Origin: Agreia bicolorata
Lineage (GTDB): Bacteria; Actinomycetota; Actinomycetes; Actinomycetales; Microbacteriaceae
Direction of reading: 5' to 3'
DNA length: 64,000 nt
Assembly: GCF_000938265.1 (NCBI RefSeq)
Contig: NZ_JYFC01000008.1
Coordinates: 157,686-221,685, forward strand
Shown here: positions 10,791 to 20,345 of the stretch, in pieces
How positions within the stretch are numbered: position 1 is the first letter of the stretch
How the letters are laid out: the number at the start of each line of letters is the position of its first letter
Made by a program: the position numbers and the translations under genes
Notes under the pieces: model-generated
Told to the model about the DNA's origin: nothing
Seen by the model: the letters and a program-made list of their open reading frames with translations, nothing else
Databases searched by the model: none

Positions 10791-11950
10791 CGGACGACCT
10801 CGAAGACTGCCGCGACGCCCATTCCCCCGCCGATGGCAGCCGTCGCGAGGCCCAGCGCGCCGGCGGGTGCATCCTGTCGGACGAGCCGGGAGAAGAGACG
10901 GACGACGCCGACCGCCCCGGAGGCGCCCCACGGATGCCCGAGTGCCAAGGCTCCCCCGTCTGCGCACACACGCGGGTCGACCCGATGGCGATCCGCAAGG
11001 TCCAGCGATTGAAGTACGGCGAGCGTCTGGGCCGAGAATGCCTCGACGATCTCGATGGCGGAGATCTGGGACAGGCTGACATTCGCGTCATGAAGCGCTC
11101 GGCGCACGGCGGCGACAGGCCCTATGCCGGGGAGAGCCGGATCGCATCCGATCGTCGACGCGGCAACCAAGGCCAGACCGGGCGCGCCCTGTCGCGCGGA
11201 GCGCGGCACCATCGCGACGGCGGCGGCTCCGTCACAGATTCGGCAGGAGTTGCCGGCGGTGACGGTGCCGTCGGCGTGACCGGAAGCGTCAGCAAAGAGC
11301 GGAACGAATCGTGAGAGCAGACGCGACACGTTCTCGCGCGGTCCGTCGTCGTTCGCCACGCCGTCGACGGAGACGATCTCAGCATCGAATATCTGTCGCC
11401 TCTGCGCAGCAAGCGCACGTTGGTGGCTTCGTCTCGCGTAGTCGTCCTGGTGTGCCCTGCTGATGCCGAACATCTGAGCTAGAGCCTCAGCCGCTGGGCC
11501 CATCTCCGGGTCGGGGAATCCGGTCGGAGCGAACGGTGCCCTCGTGTACGGCGCACCCGCGATCAGCCGAAGCGGCGCTGTCGAGGCGCTTTCGACGCCG
11601 CCAGCGATGCGCATCCGGTGATCGCCGGCCCTGATGGCCTCCCCCGCCGTGATGATGGCTGAGAGGCCGCTGCCGCATTGACGATCGATCGACATTCCGG
11701 GAACTGACGAGTCGAGCCCCGCTGCCAGCGCGGAGATACGACCGATATTGCCTCCTGGACCCATGCAGTTGCCCAGGACGACGTCGGCGACCTGCGCCCG
11801 CTGCCCCGTCGCCGACTCTGCATCGGTGACGCACTCGCGCACGACCGGGCCCGCCAGCTGTTCTGCGCCGAGGTGGGAGAGGCCGCCTCCTCTCACCGTG
11901 ATGGGAGTGCGCCGGGCGGCGACGATGACAGCGGGTCCGTTGTCAGTCAA
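10787..11950 (-). CDS. Thiolase-family protein in biotin operon (YhfS-like), two catalytic residues altered
   Basis: A 387-residue thiolase-fold protein. The nucleophile is kept in SIDRQCGSGLSAI (Cys near residue 92) and so is the catalytic His in GHPWGASGA (near 339). Two positions differ from ordinary biosynthetic thiolases: the NEAF motif reads VEAF (near 302), and the second catalytic Cys of the C-terminal CxGGG motif is Ala in TAAIGGG (near 372). Claisen chemistry may therefore be altered. The likely start is TTG at 11950, inside the ligase stop region (TTGACTGA overlap), preceded by GAGAAGAAAG; this gives the normal family length. B. subtilis has a comparable trio bioY/yhfT/yhfS under biotin control (established knowledge). 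The substrate here is unknown. Confidence 0.82.
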   Translation of the reverse strand: MTDNGPAVIVAARRTPITVRGGGLSHLGAEQLAGPVVRECVTDAESATGQRAQVADVVLGNCMGPGGNIGRISALAAGLDSSVPGMSIDRQCGSGLSAIITAGEAIRAGDHRMRIAGGVESASTAPLRLIAGAPYTRAPFAPTGFPDPEMGPAAEALAQMFGISRAHQDDYARRSHQRALAAQRRQIFDAEIVSVDGVANDDGPRENVSRLLSRFVPLFADASGHADGTVTAGNSCRICDGAAAVAMVPRSARQGAPGLALVAASTIGCDPALPGIGPVAAVRRALHDANVSLSQISAIEIVEAFSAQTLAVLQSLDLADRHRVDPRVCADGGALALGHPWGASGAVGVVRLFSRLVRQDAPAGALGLATAAIGGGMGVAAVFEVVR

Positions 11951-13193
11951 GGCGCCGGGCTTTCTTCTCGAGAGCACAGAGTCGGATCTGCGATCGGGCT
12001 GCTTTGCCCGTGCTTGTGCGAGGCATGTCCTCGGTCCAGAACCACCGTCGCGGAATGTGAGTGAGCGGAAGCCGAGCAGCCGCCTGCTCGCGGAGCCGCG
12101 CTGTCGACGGGCGTGAACTGCCCGGCGAGAACTGAACGAGCGCGGCGACGAGGGCTCCCGTTCTCTCGTTGGGTAGCCCGAAGACCGCCGCATCGTCTAT
12201 GCCGTCGATGCTGCGCAATGCGGCCTCGACTTCGTCTGGAATGACCGTTGCGGAGCTGGTGAGGATGGCTCCGTCGATACGACCTCGAAGCATCAGTCGT
12301 CCGGAGGCATCGTTCTCCGCGCGGTCCCCAACGGTTCCCCAGCCCTCCCCGTCGACGCGAAAGGGTCCTCCGCCGTCTTCCAGATACCCGGATGCCAGAT
12401 AGGCGGATCGGGCCCACAGCTCCCCGCCCACGATGCGAGTCTGAACTCCGGGGAACGGACGCAGACCGAGGCCGTCGTCATCGACCGCGACGAACGACAG
12501 TTCGGCCGCGCCGTAATAGCCGATCACCCGGATGCCCAGGGCCGCGCATCGTCTCCTCAGCGCGTGATCGAGGTGGTCGCCGCCGACGAGCGCGACTCGC
12601 ATGCTGTGCGGCGCACCGCCCTCGATCACCTCCACGATGGCGCGCAAGGATTGCGGCGTCGTGTGCACGACGGTGGCGCGAGTGAGATGTTCGGCCGACG
12701 ACGACGGCCGAGATGGAAGAAGGATGCTCGCGCCCACGGATCGTGAGTGGGCGACCGAGAAAAGTGTCAGCGACGAAGCCAGCGGTGCGGGGACGTAGAC
12801 CACGTCGTCGGCAGTGAGTGCAAGCAGATCTGTGACGGCGGCGAAGGACACTTGCCATGACGACGCCGAACGAAGAATCACTCGGGGTGCGCCGCTGCTG
12901 CCCGAGCTGAAACTTGCCCATGCCTTGTCTCCCCCGACACACTCGGCTTTCGCGTGCGAGCTGACTGCCGACCAGTACTGCGTGCTCCAGCGGCTGTCTC
13001 CCACGAGCGGCACTCCGCCCGCTTCGCGCACAGCGAGCAGAGCGACGAGCGCATCGGCCGCGTTGTCGTCGAGTATGGGGTGGATGATCCCGATTCGCGG
13101 GTCGTTCTCGGCGACGAATCTGCTCACTCGTTCGTTCAGCTCAGCAGGGCCGATCGTCTTCGATCCATGGAGGATCGAGCCGGGTTTCGTCAC
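11943..13193 (-). CDS. AMP-forming acyl-CoA ligase in biotin operon (YhfT/MenE-like)
   Basis: A 416-residue ANL-superfamily adenylating enzyme. It has the phosphate loop FSSGSSGAPR, the region IGYYGAAELSF, GWGTVGDRAE (the TGD-type motif) and the C-terminal catalytic Lys in RTSTGKAARSQIR. All elements needed to make an acyl-adenylate and then an acyl-CoA are visible. It is short for a fatty acyl-CoA ligase and closer in size to MenE. It starts at GTG 13193, overlapping the bioY stop by four bases. Context with bioY suggests a biotin-related substrate such as pimelate or a biotin side-chain catabolite (inference). No menaquinone genes are nearby, which argues against MenE itself. Confidence 0.82.
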   Translation of the reverse strand: MTKPGSILHGSKTIGPAELNERVSRFVAENDPRIGIIHPILDDNAADALVALLAVREAGGVPLVGDSRWSTQYWSAVSSHAKAECVGGDKAWASFSSGSSGAPRVILRSASSWQVSFAAVTDLLALTADDVVYVPAPLASSLTLFSVAHSRSVGASILLPSRPSSSAEHLTRATVVHTTPQSLRAIVEVIEGGAPHSMRVALVGGDHLDHALRRRCAALGIRVIGYYGAAELSFVAVDDDGLGLRPFPGVQTRIVGGELWARSAYLASGYLEDGGGPFRVDGEGWGTVGDRAENDASGRLMLRGRIDGAILTSSATVIPDEVEAALRSIDGIDDAAVFGLPNERTGALVAALVQFSPGSSRPSTARLREQAAARLPLTHIPRRWFWTEDMPRTSTGKAARSQIRLCALEKKARRLD

Positions 13194-13795
13194 GCAGTCA
13201 CATCCGTATCCACCGGATGCTTCGGGTTGGTTCCGCGACTGAACGCCCGGGGATACGCGCGCCAGAGCGTGAGGGTGATGACTGTGGCAAGCACGGCTTT
13301 GACGAGGTCGCCAGGCAGGAAGACGGTGCTTGTCAGGGCTGTTTCGACGAGAGGAAGCCGGGTGACCAGAGCCTGGATCGGAATTCCGAAAGCGTAGACG
13401 ACAAGGATGCCGCCCGTGACACAGGCAACTGCCGTGCGCCACCAGCGGGGCCTCTCCGAACCGACGGAAGCGATGGCGCCGATGACGACAACTCCGAAAA
13501 TCCACCCGAGCAGGTATCCCGCCGACGGACCCACGAACATGCCTGCACCGCCCCGACCGCCGGACACGATTGGTAGTCCGAACAGCACCAGCGCCTCGAA
13601 TGTGAGTATTGCGGCTGCCCCGCGCCACGGGCCGAGAATGGTTCCGGCCAGCATCACTCCCAACGTCTGCAGGGTGATTGGAACGGCTCCCCCGAAGACG
13701 GGAACTGCTCCGGGAAGACCGAGAACCGCAATAAGAGCGGCGAAAGCCGCTACTCGCGTCGTGTCACGCACGTCCCAAGCCGCTTGTTTGAACAT
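13190..13795 (-). CDS. bioY: Biotin ECF transporter S component
   Basis: A 201-residue integral membrane protein of the BioY family. It has about six hydrophobic segments, the N-terminal PVFGGAVPITLQTLGVML block and the core motif GMFVGPSAGYLLGW, which are hallmarks of the biotin-specific S component. It is the first gene of a six-gene coupled operon that also holds the T and A components. The operon start lies 14 bases from two tandem TetR-type palindromes shared with the divergent bioQ-like gene, so transcription is very likely repressed when biotin is ample (inference). Confidence 0.95.
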   Translation of the reverse strand: MFKQAAWDVRDTTRVAAFAALIAVLGLPGAVPVFGGAVPITLQTLGVMLAGTILGPWRGAAAILTFEALVLFGLPIVSGGRGGAGMFVGPSAGYLLGWIFGVVVIGAIASVGSERPRWWRTAVACVTGGILVVYAFGIPIQALVTRLPLVETALTSTVFLPGDLVKAVLATVITLTLWRAYPRAFSRGTNPKHPVDTDVTA

Positions 13796-13809
13796 CGTCT
13801 GCCTTCACT

Positions 13810-13837
13810 TGAACACCGTTCACCTGAACACCGTTCA
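13810..13837. promoter_or_regulatory. Two tandem 13-bp palindromes, probable BioQ operators
   Basis: TGAACACCGTTCA occurs at 13810-13822 and again, identical, at 13825-13837. Each is TGAAC-N3-GTTCA, with centres 15 bp apart. This matches the BioQ operator described in Corynebacterium (TGAAC-N3-GTTAC type). A degenerate third half site (TGAAC) overlaps the bioY start codon at 13789-13793. The pair lies between the divergent bioY operon and the TetR gene. Confidence 0.85.
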
Positions 13838-13853
13838 TGTTAGTTGTTATGAT
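13825..13853 (+). promoter_or_regulatory. Promoter of the bioQ-like gene
   Basis: TGAACA (13825-13830) and TATGAT (13848-13853) are spaced 17 bp and point toward the ATG at 13863. Transcription would begin only a few bases before that ATG, so the message is probably leaderless. The second palindrome covers the -35 element, which predicts autorepression. Confidence 0.6.
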
Positions 13854-13862
13854 GAGCCTACG

Positions 13863-14495
13863 ATGACCACGAACGCTACCCCTTCGGCAAGACCACAGCG
13901 ACATTCCCGGAGTGACGTCGTCGATGCTGCGCTTGCGATTCTCGACGAATACGGTCTGCCTGATCTGACCATGCGTCGACTGGCGTTGACCTTGAACGTG
14001 CAGCCGAGCGCTCTGTATTGGCACTTCGAGAACAAGCAGACGTTGCTCGCGGCAGTGTCGGATCGAATCGTTCGTGGCACGCGCGTCGTGCACCATGGCG
14101 AAACCGACTGGGCGTCGGCCGTGCGCATCGAAGCCGAGGCGCTGCGGAACGCCCTGCTGTCGTTCAGAGACGGAGCCGAGGTCGTTCTGAGCTCCCAGGC
14201 TCTTGGTCTCGGGGCTGGTGAAGCCCTGGCACGACTCACTGCCGCAATTCACCTGGGCGACTTTGACGAACGCGTCGAACGAGCCGCCGCTGCAGCCTTT
14301 CTGCATTTCCTTCTCGGCCACGTCTCTCACGAACAGCAAAGGATCCAGGCGGACAGTCTGGGCGTCGTCATCTCTTCGCAGGGTGCGAAGCCGTCGGATG
14401 TCGACACCGAAGCACGCCGTGAACGTGACTCGTTCGACTTCGGGGTGTCCCTGCTCATTGCAGGACTCGCTGTGCAGAGCGAGGTCGCCCGTTAG
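13863..14495 (+). CDS. bioQ: TetR family transcriptional regulator, BioQ-like biotin repressor
   Basis: A 210-residue TetR regulator. The N-terminal helix-turn-helix reads LTMRRLALTLNVQPSALYWHF followed by NKQTLLAAVSDRI, and the rest is the helical ligand/dimer domain. Its position, divergent from bioY with two palindromes of BioQ type in between, is the arrangement seen for BioQ in corynebacteria and mycobacteria, where BioQ represses biotin genes. How BioQ senses biotin status (often via BirA) cannot be read here. The ATG at 13863 is preceded by a near-leaderless promoter. The 3' end faces the ABC-F gene. Confidence 0.82.
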   Translation: MTTNATPSARPQRHSRSDVVDAALAILDEYGLPDLTMRRLALTLNVQPSALYWHFENKQTLLAAVSDRIVRGTRVVHHGETDWASAVRIEAEALRNALLSFRDGAEVVLSSQALGLGAGEALARLTAAIHLGDFDERVERAAAAAFLHFLLGHVSHEQQRIQADSLGVVISSQGAKPSDVDTEARRERDSFDFGVSLLIAGLAVQSEVAR

Positions 14496-14511
14496 GCACA
14501 CCTCACGGGCG
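14486..14511. terminator. Hairpin between convergent bioQ-like and ABC-F genes
   Basis: CGCCCGT (14486-14492) pairs with ACGGGCG (14505-14511). The stem overlaps the end of the bioQ-like gene and lies just before the stop of the ABC-F gene on the other strand. There is no T run. Confidence 0.4.
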
Positions 14512-14513
14512 CG

Positions 14514-16118
14514 TCAGGCCAACGAGATCAGGTCGGCGTAGTCCTTGTTCCAGTGGTCCTCGACCCCGTCGGGCAGAATGAGCACGCGTTCGGGGTTGAG
14601 CGCTTCGACGGCGCCCTCATCGTGGCTGACGAGCACAACGGCACCCTCGTAGTGAGCCAGGGCGTCGAGAATCTCTTCGCGGCTCGCGGGGTCGAGGTTG
14701 TTCGTGGGCTCGTCGAGCAGCAGCACGTTGGCGCCCGATACGACGATCATGGCCAGGGCGAGGCGAGTCTTCTCTCCACCCGACAGAACGCCCGCGGGCT
14801 TGTGCGAGTCATCACCGGTGAAGAGGAAGGATCCGAGCACTCGGCGAGCCTCCATCTCGGTGATGTTCGGCGACGACGACACCATGTTCTCGAGCACGCT
14901 GCGCTTCACGTCGATGGTCTCGTGCTCCTGCGCGTAGTAGCCGATGCGCAGCCCGTGGCCGGGCTCTATCTGCCCGGTGTCGGGTTTGTCCGCTCCCCCG
15001 AGAATACGAAGGAGAGTCGTTTTGCCGGCACCGTTCAGCCCGAGGATGACCACCTTCGATCCCCGGTCGATAGCCAGATCGACTGCTGCGAAGATTTCAA
15101 GTGAGCCGTAGCTCTTTGAGAGGTTGGATGCCATGAGCGGGGTTCGGCCGCACGGCGCGGGGGTCGGGAAGCGCAGTTTGGCCACGCGGTCGACGGCGCG
15201 TACCTCCTCGAGGCCTGACAGCATCTTCTCTGCGCGGGCCACCATCTGGTGAGCCGCCGCGGCCTTCGACGCCTTCGCGCCGAACTTCGCTGCCTGCAAC
15301 TGCAGAACCGATGCCTTCTTCTCGACGTTGACGCGCTCTTTCTTGCGGCGCTCTTCGTCGGCTGCGCGCTGGCGCAGGTAGTTCTTCCAATTCATGTTGT
15401 AGACGTCGATGACCTGGCGGTTGGCATCGAGGTAGAAGACCCTGTTCACTGTCTCGCCGACGAGTTCGATGTCGTGGCTGATCACGATGAATCCGCCGGA
15501 GTAGCTCTTGAGGAACTCGCGCAGCCAGACGACGCTGTCGGCGTCGAGGTGGTTCGTCGGCTCGTCGAGGATCAGCGTACGCGCGTCGGAGAAGAGGATG
15601 CGGGCGAGCTCGATACGCCGACGCTGTCCACCGGACAGAGTCGAGAGCGGCTGGTCGAGGATACGGTCGGGCAGGTTGAGGTTCGACGCGATCGACGCGG
15701 CCTCGGCCTCGGCCGCGTAGCCGCCGAGCGCGAGGAACCGATCGGTGAGGTTGCCGTACTTGGTCATGCCCTGAGCGCTGACCTTGGGGTCCGAGCTGCC
15801 CATGTCGGCCGTGGCCTGCTGCATGCCGAGCACGAGCTGTCCGAGCCCGCGGGCGTCGAGGATGCGGGTGCGGGCCAGATCCTCGGGGTTGCCCGACCTC
15901 GGGTCCTGAGGAAGATAGCCGATCTCGCCGTTCCGCTCGACCTTGCCGCCGTTCGACAGCTGCTCCCCCGCCAGGACTTTCGTGAGTGTTGTCTTGCCTG
16001 CGCCGTTGCGGCCGACGAGACCGATCTTGTCGCCATCGGCGACCCGGAACGAGACGTCTTGCATGAGCACCCGTGCACCGACCCGTAGTTCGAGGTCTTG
16101 AACATTCAGCACAGGCAC
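14514..16118 (-). CDS. ABC-F family ATPase (ribosome-associated type)
   Basis: A 534-residue protein with two ABC domains and no membrane segments. The first domain has GRNGAGKTT, signature LSGGQRRR and LILDEPTNHLD. The second has GLNGAGKTT, signature LSGGEKTR and LLLDEPTNNLD. Between them lies a long charged linker (RQRAADEERRKKERVNVEKK), the ABC-F interdomain linker that reaches into the ribosome. Family members resolve stalled ribosomes or protect against antibiotics; the subfamily is not decidable here. GTG at 16118, preceded by GAGAAG nine bases upstream, was chosen as start; GTG at 16112 is an alternative. Confidence 0.88.
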   Translation of the reverse strand: MPVLNVQDLELRVGARVLMQDVSFRVADGDKIGLVGRNGAGKTTLTKVLAGEQLSNGGKVERNGEIGYLPQDPRSGNPEDLARTRILDARGLGQLVLGMQQATADMGSSDPKVSAQGMTKYGNLTDRFLALGGYAAEAEAASIASNLNLPDRILDQPLSTLSGGQRRRIELARILFSDARTLILDEPTNHLDADSVVWLREFLKSYSGGFIVISHDIELVGETVNRVFYLDANRQVIDVYNMNWKNYLRQRAADEERRKKERVNVEKKASVLQLQAAKFGAKASKAAAAHQMVARAEKMLSGLEEVRAVDRVAKLRFPTPAPCGRTPLMASNLSKSYGSLEIFAAVDLAIDRGSKVVILGLNGAGKTTLLRILGGADKPDTGQIEPGHGLRIGYYAQEHETIDVKRSVLENMVSSSPNITEMEARRVLGSFLFTGDDSHKPAGVLSGGEKTRLALAMIVVSGANVLLLDEPTNNLDPASREEILDALAHYEGAVVLVSHDEGAVEALNPERVLILPDGVEDHWNKDYADLISLA

Positions 16119-16212
16119 AATCCATTTCTTCTCATACGCTCTCGCGCTGAGTGTTTGGGGGAAGAACTTCAGTATAAAACTCGGGACGCCGGACCTCCGT
16201 GACAACAGACGA

Positions 16213-16246
16213 AGGCCCCGATCCGATATCGATCCGGTCGGGGCCT
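16213..16246 (-). terminator. Hairpin downstream of the SUF operon
   Basis: AGGCCCCGA (16213-16221) pairs with TCGGGGCCT (16238-16246), with further partial pairing inside the loop around GATATCGATC. It lies 40 bases beyond the last SUF-operon stop on the - strand, before the ABC-F gene. Confidence 0.6.
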
Positions 16247-16288
16247 GGTCTGCTCACATCGTCGGGAGCTGCAGGATGTGAAGCACGA

Positions 16289-16618
16289 CTACATCGAGAA
16301 GCCGAGGGCCCGCATCATCTCGCGGCCGTCATCGGTGATCTTCTCCGGACCCCACGGCGGCATCCAGACCCAGTTGATGCGGAACTGCTCGACCGTGCCG
16401 TCGAGCGCCTGCGCCGTCTCCTCCTCGATCACGTCGGTGAGGGGGCATCCGGCACTGGTCAGGGTCATGCTGATGAGAAGGGCGTCGTTCTCGTCGTCCC
16501 AGGCGAGATCGTAGATCAGTCCGAGATCGACGATGTTGACCCCGAGCTCTGGGTCCATCACGTCTTTCAGCTTGTCTTCGATCTCATCGAAGCGCTGCGG
16601 GGAGAGTGTCGACGCCAT
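16289..16618 (-). CDS. DUF59 metal-sulfur cluster assembly factor
   Basis: A 109-residue protein of the SufT/PaaD (MIP18) family. It carries VMDPELGVNIVDLGLIY and the conserved reactive Cys in TLTSAGCPLTD. Family members help load or mature Fe-S clusters, especially 4Fe-4S proteins. It is the last gene of the SUF operon, two bases after sufC, and is followed by a hairpin. In many actinobacteria a cysteine desulfurase and SufU precede it; here neither is present, so DUF59 directly follows sufC. Confidence 0.88.
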   Translation of the reverse strand: MASTLSPQRFDEIEDKLKDVMDPELGVNIVDLGLIYDLAWDDENDALLISMTLTSAGCPLTDVIEEETAQALDGTVEQFRINWVWMPPWGPEKITDDGREMMRALGFSM

Positions 16619-16620
16619 GA

Positions 16621-17388
<768 letters not shown>

Positions 17389-17390
17389 GG

Positions 17391-17720
17391 CTACACAATC
17401 TCTTTCGTTTTGGTCGGGTCGATGTAGACATCTCCATCAACGATGGTGAGTTCATACACCGGAACCGGCTCGTAGGCCGGGAGGGTAAGGGGCTTTCCTG
17501 AGGTGACAGAGAACTTGGAGCCGTGGGCCCAGCACTCGAGCGTCTCGCCTTCTACGAAGCCTTCGGCGAGTGAGATATCGCCATGGGTGCAGGTGTCACC
17601 GATCGCGTGACATTCTCCGGCTGAGTCCATAACGAGGGCGATGGCCACGTTATCGATGACGACGCGCACCGCCTCGTTCGGCGTGAGGTCGGACACACTG
17701 CAGATGAGTTCGGCGGCCAT
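17391..17720 (-). CDS. Rieske-type [2Fe-2S] ferredoxin in SUF operon
   Basis: A 109-residue Rieske domain protein. The cluster ligands are visible as DTCTHGD (Cys-x-His) and ECWAHGSKF (Cys-x-x-His). It resembles the small ferredoxin subunits of non-heme iron oxygenases, but no oxygenase gene is present. Actinobacterial SUF operons commonly carry such a gene between sufD and sufC, where it may act as an electron donor for cluster assembly (inference). It starts with ATG at 17720, three bases after sufD. Confidence 0.9.
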   Translation of the reverse strand: MAAELICSVSDLTPNEAVRVVIDNVAIALVMDSAGECHAIGDTCTHGDISLAEGFVEGETLECWAHGSKFSVTSGKPLTLPAYEPVPVYELTIVDGDVYIDPTKTKEIV

Positions 17721-17723
17721 GGC

Positions 17724-18926
17724 TCAGATCCCCTGTGCGCGCGTCAGCTCGGCCTCGATGGCTGCTGAGAGTTCCGACTCCACCTGCTCGGAGCCGATCT
17801 GAGCCACGATCTCGGCGAGGAAGCCGCGAACGACGAGACGGCGAGCCTCGTCTTCGGGGATGCCTCGGGACTGCAGATAGAACAGCTGTTCGTCGTCGAA
17901 GCGGCCGGTCGATGACGCGTGGCCGGCACCCTGGATGTCTCCGGTCTCGATCTCGAGGTTCGGAATGGAGTCGGCGCGGGGGCCCTCGGAGAGCACGAGG
18001 TTGCGGTTCTCTTCGTAGCTGTCTGTGCCGGTCGCGTGCGGTCCGATCAGTACATCGCCCACCCAGACCGAGCGCGCGGTCGCACCCTGAAGGGCACCCT
18101 TGTACTTGACTCGGCTCTTTGTCTGGGCCGCGACGTGATCGATGTACACGCGCTGCTCGAGATGCTGGCCGGCGTCGGCGAAGTACGCGCCGAACGCGCT
18201 GCCGTCGGCGCCGGTCTCGACGAGGTGGATCGACGGGTTGACCCGCACGACTCCCCCACCGAGGCTGATGACGATGTGGCGCAGGCGCGCGTCACGTCCG
18301 ACCCGGGCGAAGTGACTGGCGAGGTGGTTGCTCTCGTCTGTCCACTCCTGCACCGTGACGACGGTGAGCTGTGCCTGCTCGCCGACCACGATCTCTACGT
18401 TCTCGGAGAGCTGTGCGTCGCCGGAGTTGCTGAGGATGACGAGACCCTGGCTGAAGGGGGCGGCGGTGATCACCGTGTGGGCTGCGCGATTCACGTGTCC
18501 GAGACCGGAGCGGATGACGCGGTACTCGTGGAGTTCTTCGCCCGAAACATCGATGGCGAGGGCTTTCTCGAAAGACGACCACGCGTTCGCGCTGGCCCGC
18601 TCTTCGGGCGCGCCGGCGGTGCCGATTCGCGCATCCGATCGGTCGACCCAGCTCGCGGCAACACCGGGCACGCCCTCGGGAAGTGTTGTGGCCGGTGCCG
18701 AGCCGTCGAGCTCACCCTCGGTGAGCGACGCGATGCGGGAGACCGGCGTGAGCTTCCACTCGAGCTCGAATCCGGTGACCTTCTCGAAGTCGTCGACAGA
18801 GGTCGACGTGAAGCGCTCCGCACGCGACTGCACGGGCACATAGGCGTCGCCCCCGTCGGAGTGGGCCTTCAGGCCGTGCTGTTCTGTCTCGATGAGACCG
18901 GTGTTCGCTGAGACTGCTGCGGACAT
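17724..18926 (-). CDS. sufD: Fe-S cluster assembly protein SufD
   Basis: A 400-residue SufB/SufD-family protein with the beta-helix core and conserved blocks GAGHASSTGRFDDEQLFYLQ and RGIPEDEARRLVVRGFLAEI at the C-terminus. SufD forms the SufBC2D scaffold with SufB and SufC. It directly abuts sufB, with no gap between the sufB stop and the sufD ATG. Its length is ordinary for actinobacterial SufD. Confidence 0.95.
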   Translation of the reverse strand: MSAAVSANTGLIETEQHGLKAHSDGGDAYVPVQSRAERFTSTSVDDFEKVTGFELEWKLTPVSRIASLTEGELDGSAPATTLPEGVPGVAASWVDRSDARIGTAGAPEERASANAWSSFEKALAIDVSGEELHEYRVIRSGLGHVNRAAHTVITAAPFSQGLVILSNSGDAQLSENVEIVVGEQAQLTVVTVQEWTDESNHLASHFARVGRDARLRHIVISLGGGVVRVNPSIHLVETGADGSAFGAYFADAGQHLEQRVYIDHVAAQTKSRVKYKGALQGATARSVWVGDVLIGPHATGTDSYEENRNLVLSEGPRADSIPNLEIETGDIQGAGHASSTGRFDDEQLFYLQSRGIPEDEARRLVVRGFLAEIVAQIGSEQVESELSAAIEAELTRAQGI

Positions 18927-20345
18927 CTAGCCGACACTGCCTTCCATGCCCATTTCGATGAGCTTGTTGAGTTCGAGTGCGTACTCCATCGGGAGTTCGC
19001 GGGCGATCGGTTCGATGAAGCCGCGCACGATCATGGCCATGGCCTCGTCTTCGGGCAGACCGCGGCTCATGAGATAGAACAGCTGCTCTTCGCTGACGCG
19101 CGAGACGGTCGCCTCGTGTCCGAGTTGAACGTCGTCGACCCGGATGTCGATGGCCGGGTAGGTGTCGGAGCGCGACTGGGTGTCGACCAGCAGGGCATCA
19201 CAGCGCACGGTGTTGGCCGAGTGGTGCGCGTTCTCGGCCATGCGGACCTCGCCGCGGTAGCCCGCGCGGCCGCCGCCTCGAGCGATGGACTTCGACACGA
19301 TGGACGACTGTGTGTATGGAGCCATGTGGATCATCTTGGCGCCGGCGTCCTGATGCTGGCCCGGGCCGGCGAATGCGACCGACAGCGTCTCGCCCTTGGC
19401 GTGCTCGCCGACCAGGTAGATCGACGGGTACTTCATGGTGACCTTGGAGCCGATGTTTCCGTCGATCCACTCCATGGTGGCGCCCTCGTGCGCGATTGCG
19501 CGCTTGGTCACCAGGTTGTAGACGTTGTTCGACCAGTTCTGGATCGTCGTGTAGCGAACGCGGGCGTTCTTCTTGACGATGATCTCGACCACGGCGGAGT
19601 GCAGCGAGTCGGACTTGTAGATCGGAGCCGTGCAGCCCTCGATGTAGTGCACGTAGCTGCCCTCATCGGCGATGATCAGCGTGCGCTCGAACTGGCCCAT
19701 GTTCTCGGTGTTGATGCGGAAGTAGGCCTGAAGCGGGATCTCGACGTGCACGTTCTTGGGAACATAGACGAACGATCCGCCCGACCACACGGCTGTGTTC
19801 AGCGCGGCGAACTTGTTGTCACCGGCGGGGATGACCGTGCCGAAGTACTCGGTGAAGAACTCGGGGTGCTCGCGAAGCGCCGTATCGGTGTCCATGAAGA
19901 TGACGCCCTGGGCCTCGAGATCTTCGCGAATCGTGTGATAAACGACCTCGGACTCGTACTGGGCTGCGACGCCGGAGACGAGACGCTGACGCTCGGCCTC
20001 GGGGATGCCGAGACGCTCGTAGGTGTTCTTGATGTCGTCGGGCAGGTCATCCCAGGTGGTCGCCTGCTTCTCGGTCGACCGCACGAAGTATTTGATGTTG
20101 TCGAAGTCGATGCCGGAGAGATCTGCACCCCACGTGGGCATCGGCTTGCGCTCGAAGAGCTGAAGACCCTTGAGGCGGTTCTTCAGCATCCATTCGGGTT
20201 CGCTCTTGAGGGCGGAGATGCCCTTGACGACGTCGGCATCGACCCCGCGTTTCGCGACGGCACCCGCCGCATCGGAGTCGGACCAACCGAATTCGTAAAC
20301 CCCCAGGTTTTCGAGTTCCGGACGGTCGATTAGTACGTCAGACAT
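18927..20345 (-). CDS. sufB: Fe-S cluster assembly protein SufB
   Basis: A 472-residue SufB scaffold protein. Family motifs include [33 protein letters not shown], the central CTAPIY block and C-terminal [19 protein letters not shown]. It is the first gene of the operon; a good ribosome site AAGGGAG precedes the ATG. No intein interrupts it, unlike the mycobacterial SufB. The upstream 300 bases shared with ctaA carry two palindromes that may hold the operator. No SufR-type regulator is adjacent. Confidence 0.97.
   Translation of the reverse strand: MSDVLIDRPELENLGVYEFGWSDSDAAGAVAKRGVDADVVKGISALKSEPEWMLKNRLKGLQLFERKPMPTWGADLSGIDFDNIKYFVRSTEKQATTWDDLPDDIKNTYERLGIPEAERQRLVSGVAAQYESEVVYHTIREDLEAQGVIFMDTDTALREHPEFFTEYFGTVIPAGDNKFAALNTAVWSGGSFVYVPKNVHVEIPLQAYFRINTENMGQFERTLIIADEGSYVHYIEGCTAPIYKSDSLHSAVVEIIVKKNARVRYTTIQNWSNNVYNLVTKRAIAHEGATMEWIDGNIGSKVTMKYPSIYLVGEHAKGETLSVAFAGPGQHQDAGAKMIHMAPYTQSSIVSKSIARGGGRAGYRGEVRMAENAHHSANTVRCDALLVDTQSRSDTYPAIDIRVDDVQLGHEATVSRVSEEQLFYLMSRGLPEDEAMAMIVRGFIEPIARELPMEYALELNKLIEMGMEGSVG

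Noticed and set aside
11943..13193. Assignment of the ligase as MenE (menaquinone synthesis)
   Set aside because: Size fits, but there are no menaquinone genes nearby and it is coupled to bioY and a thiolase.
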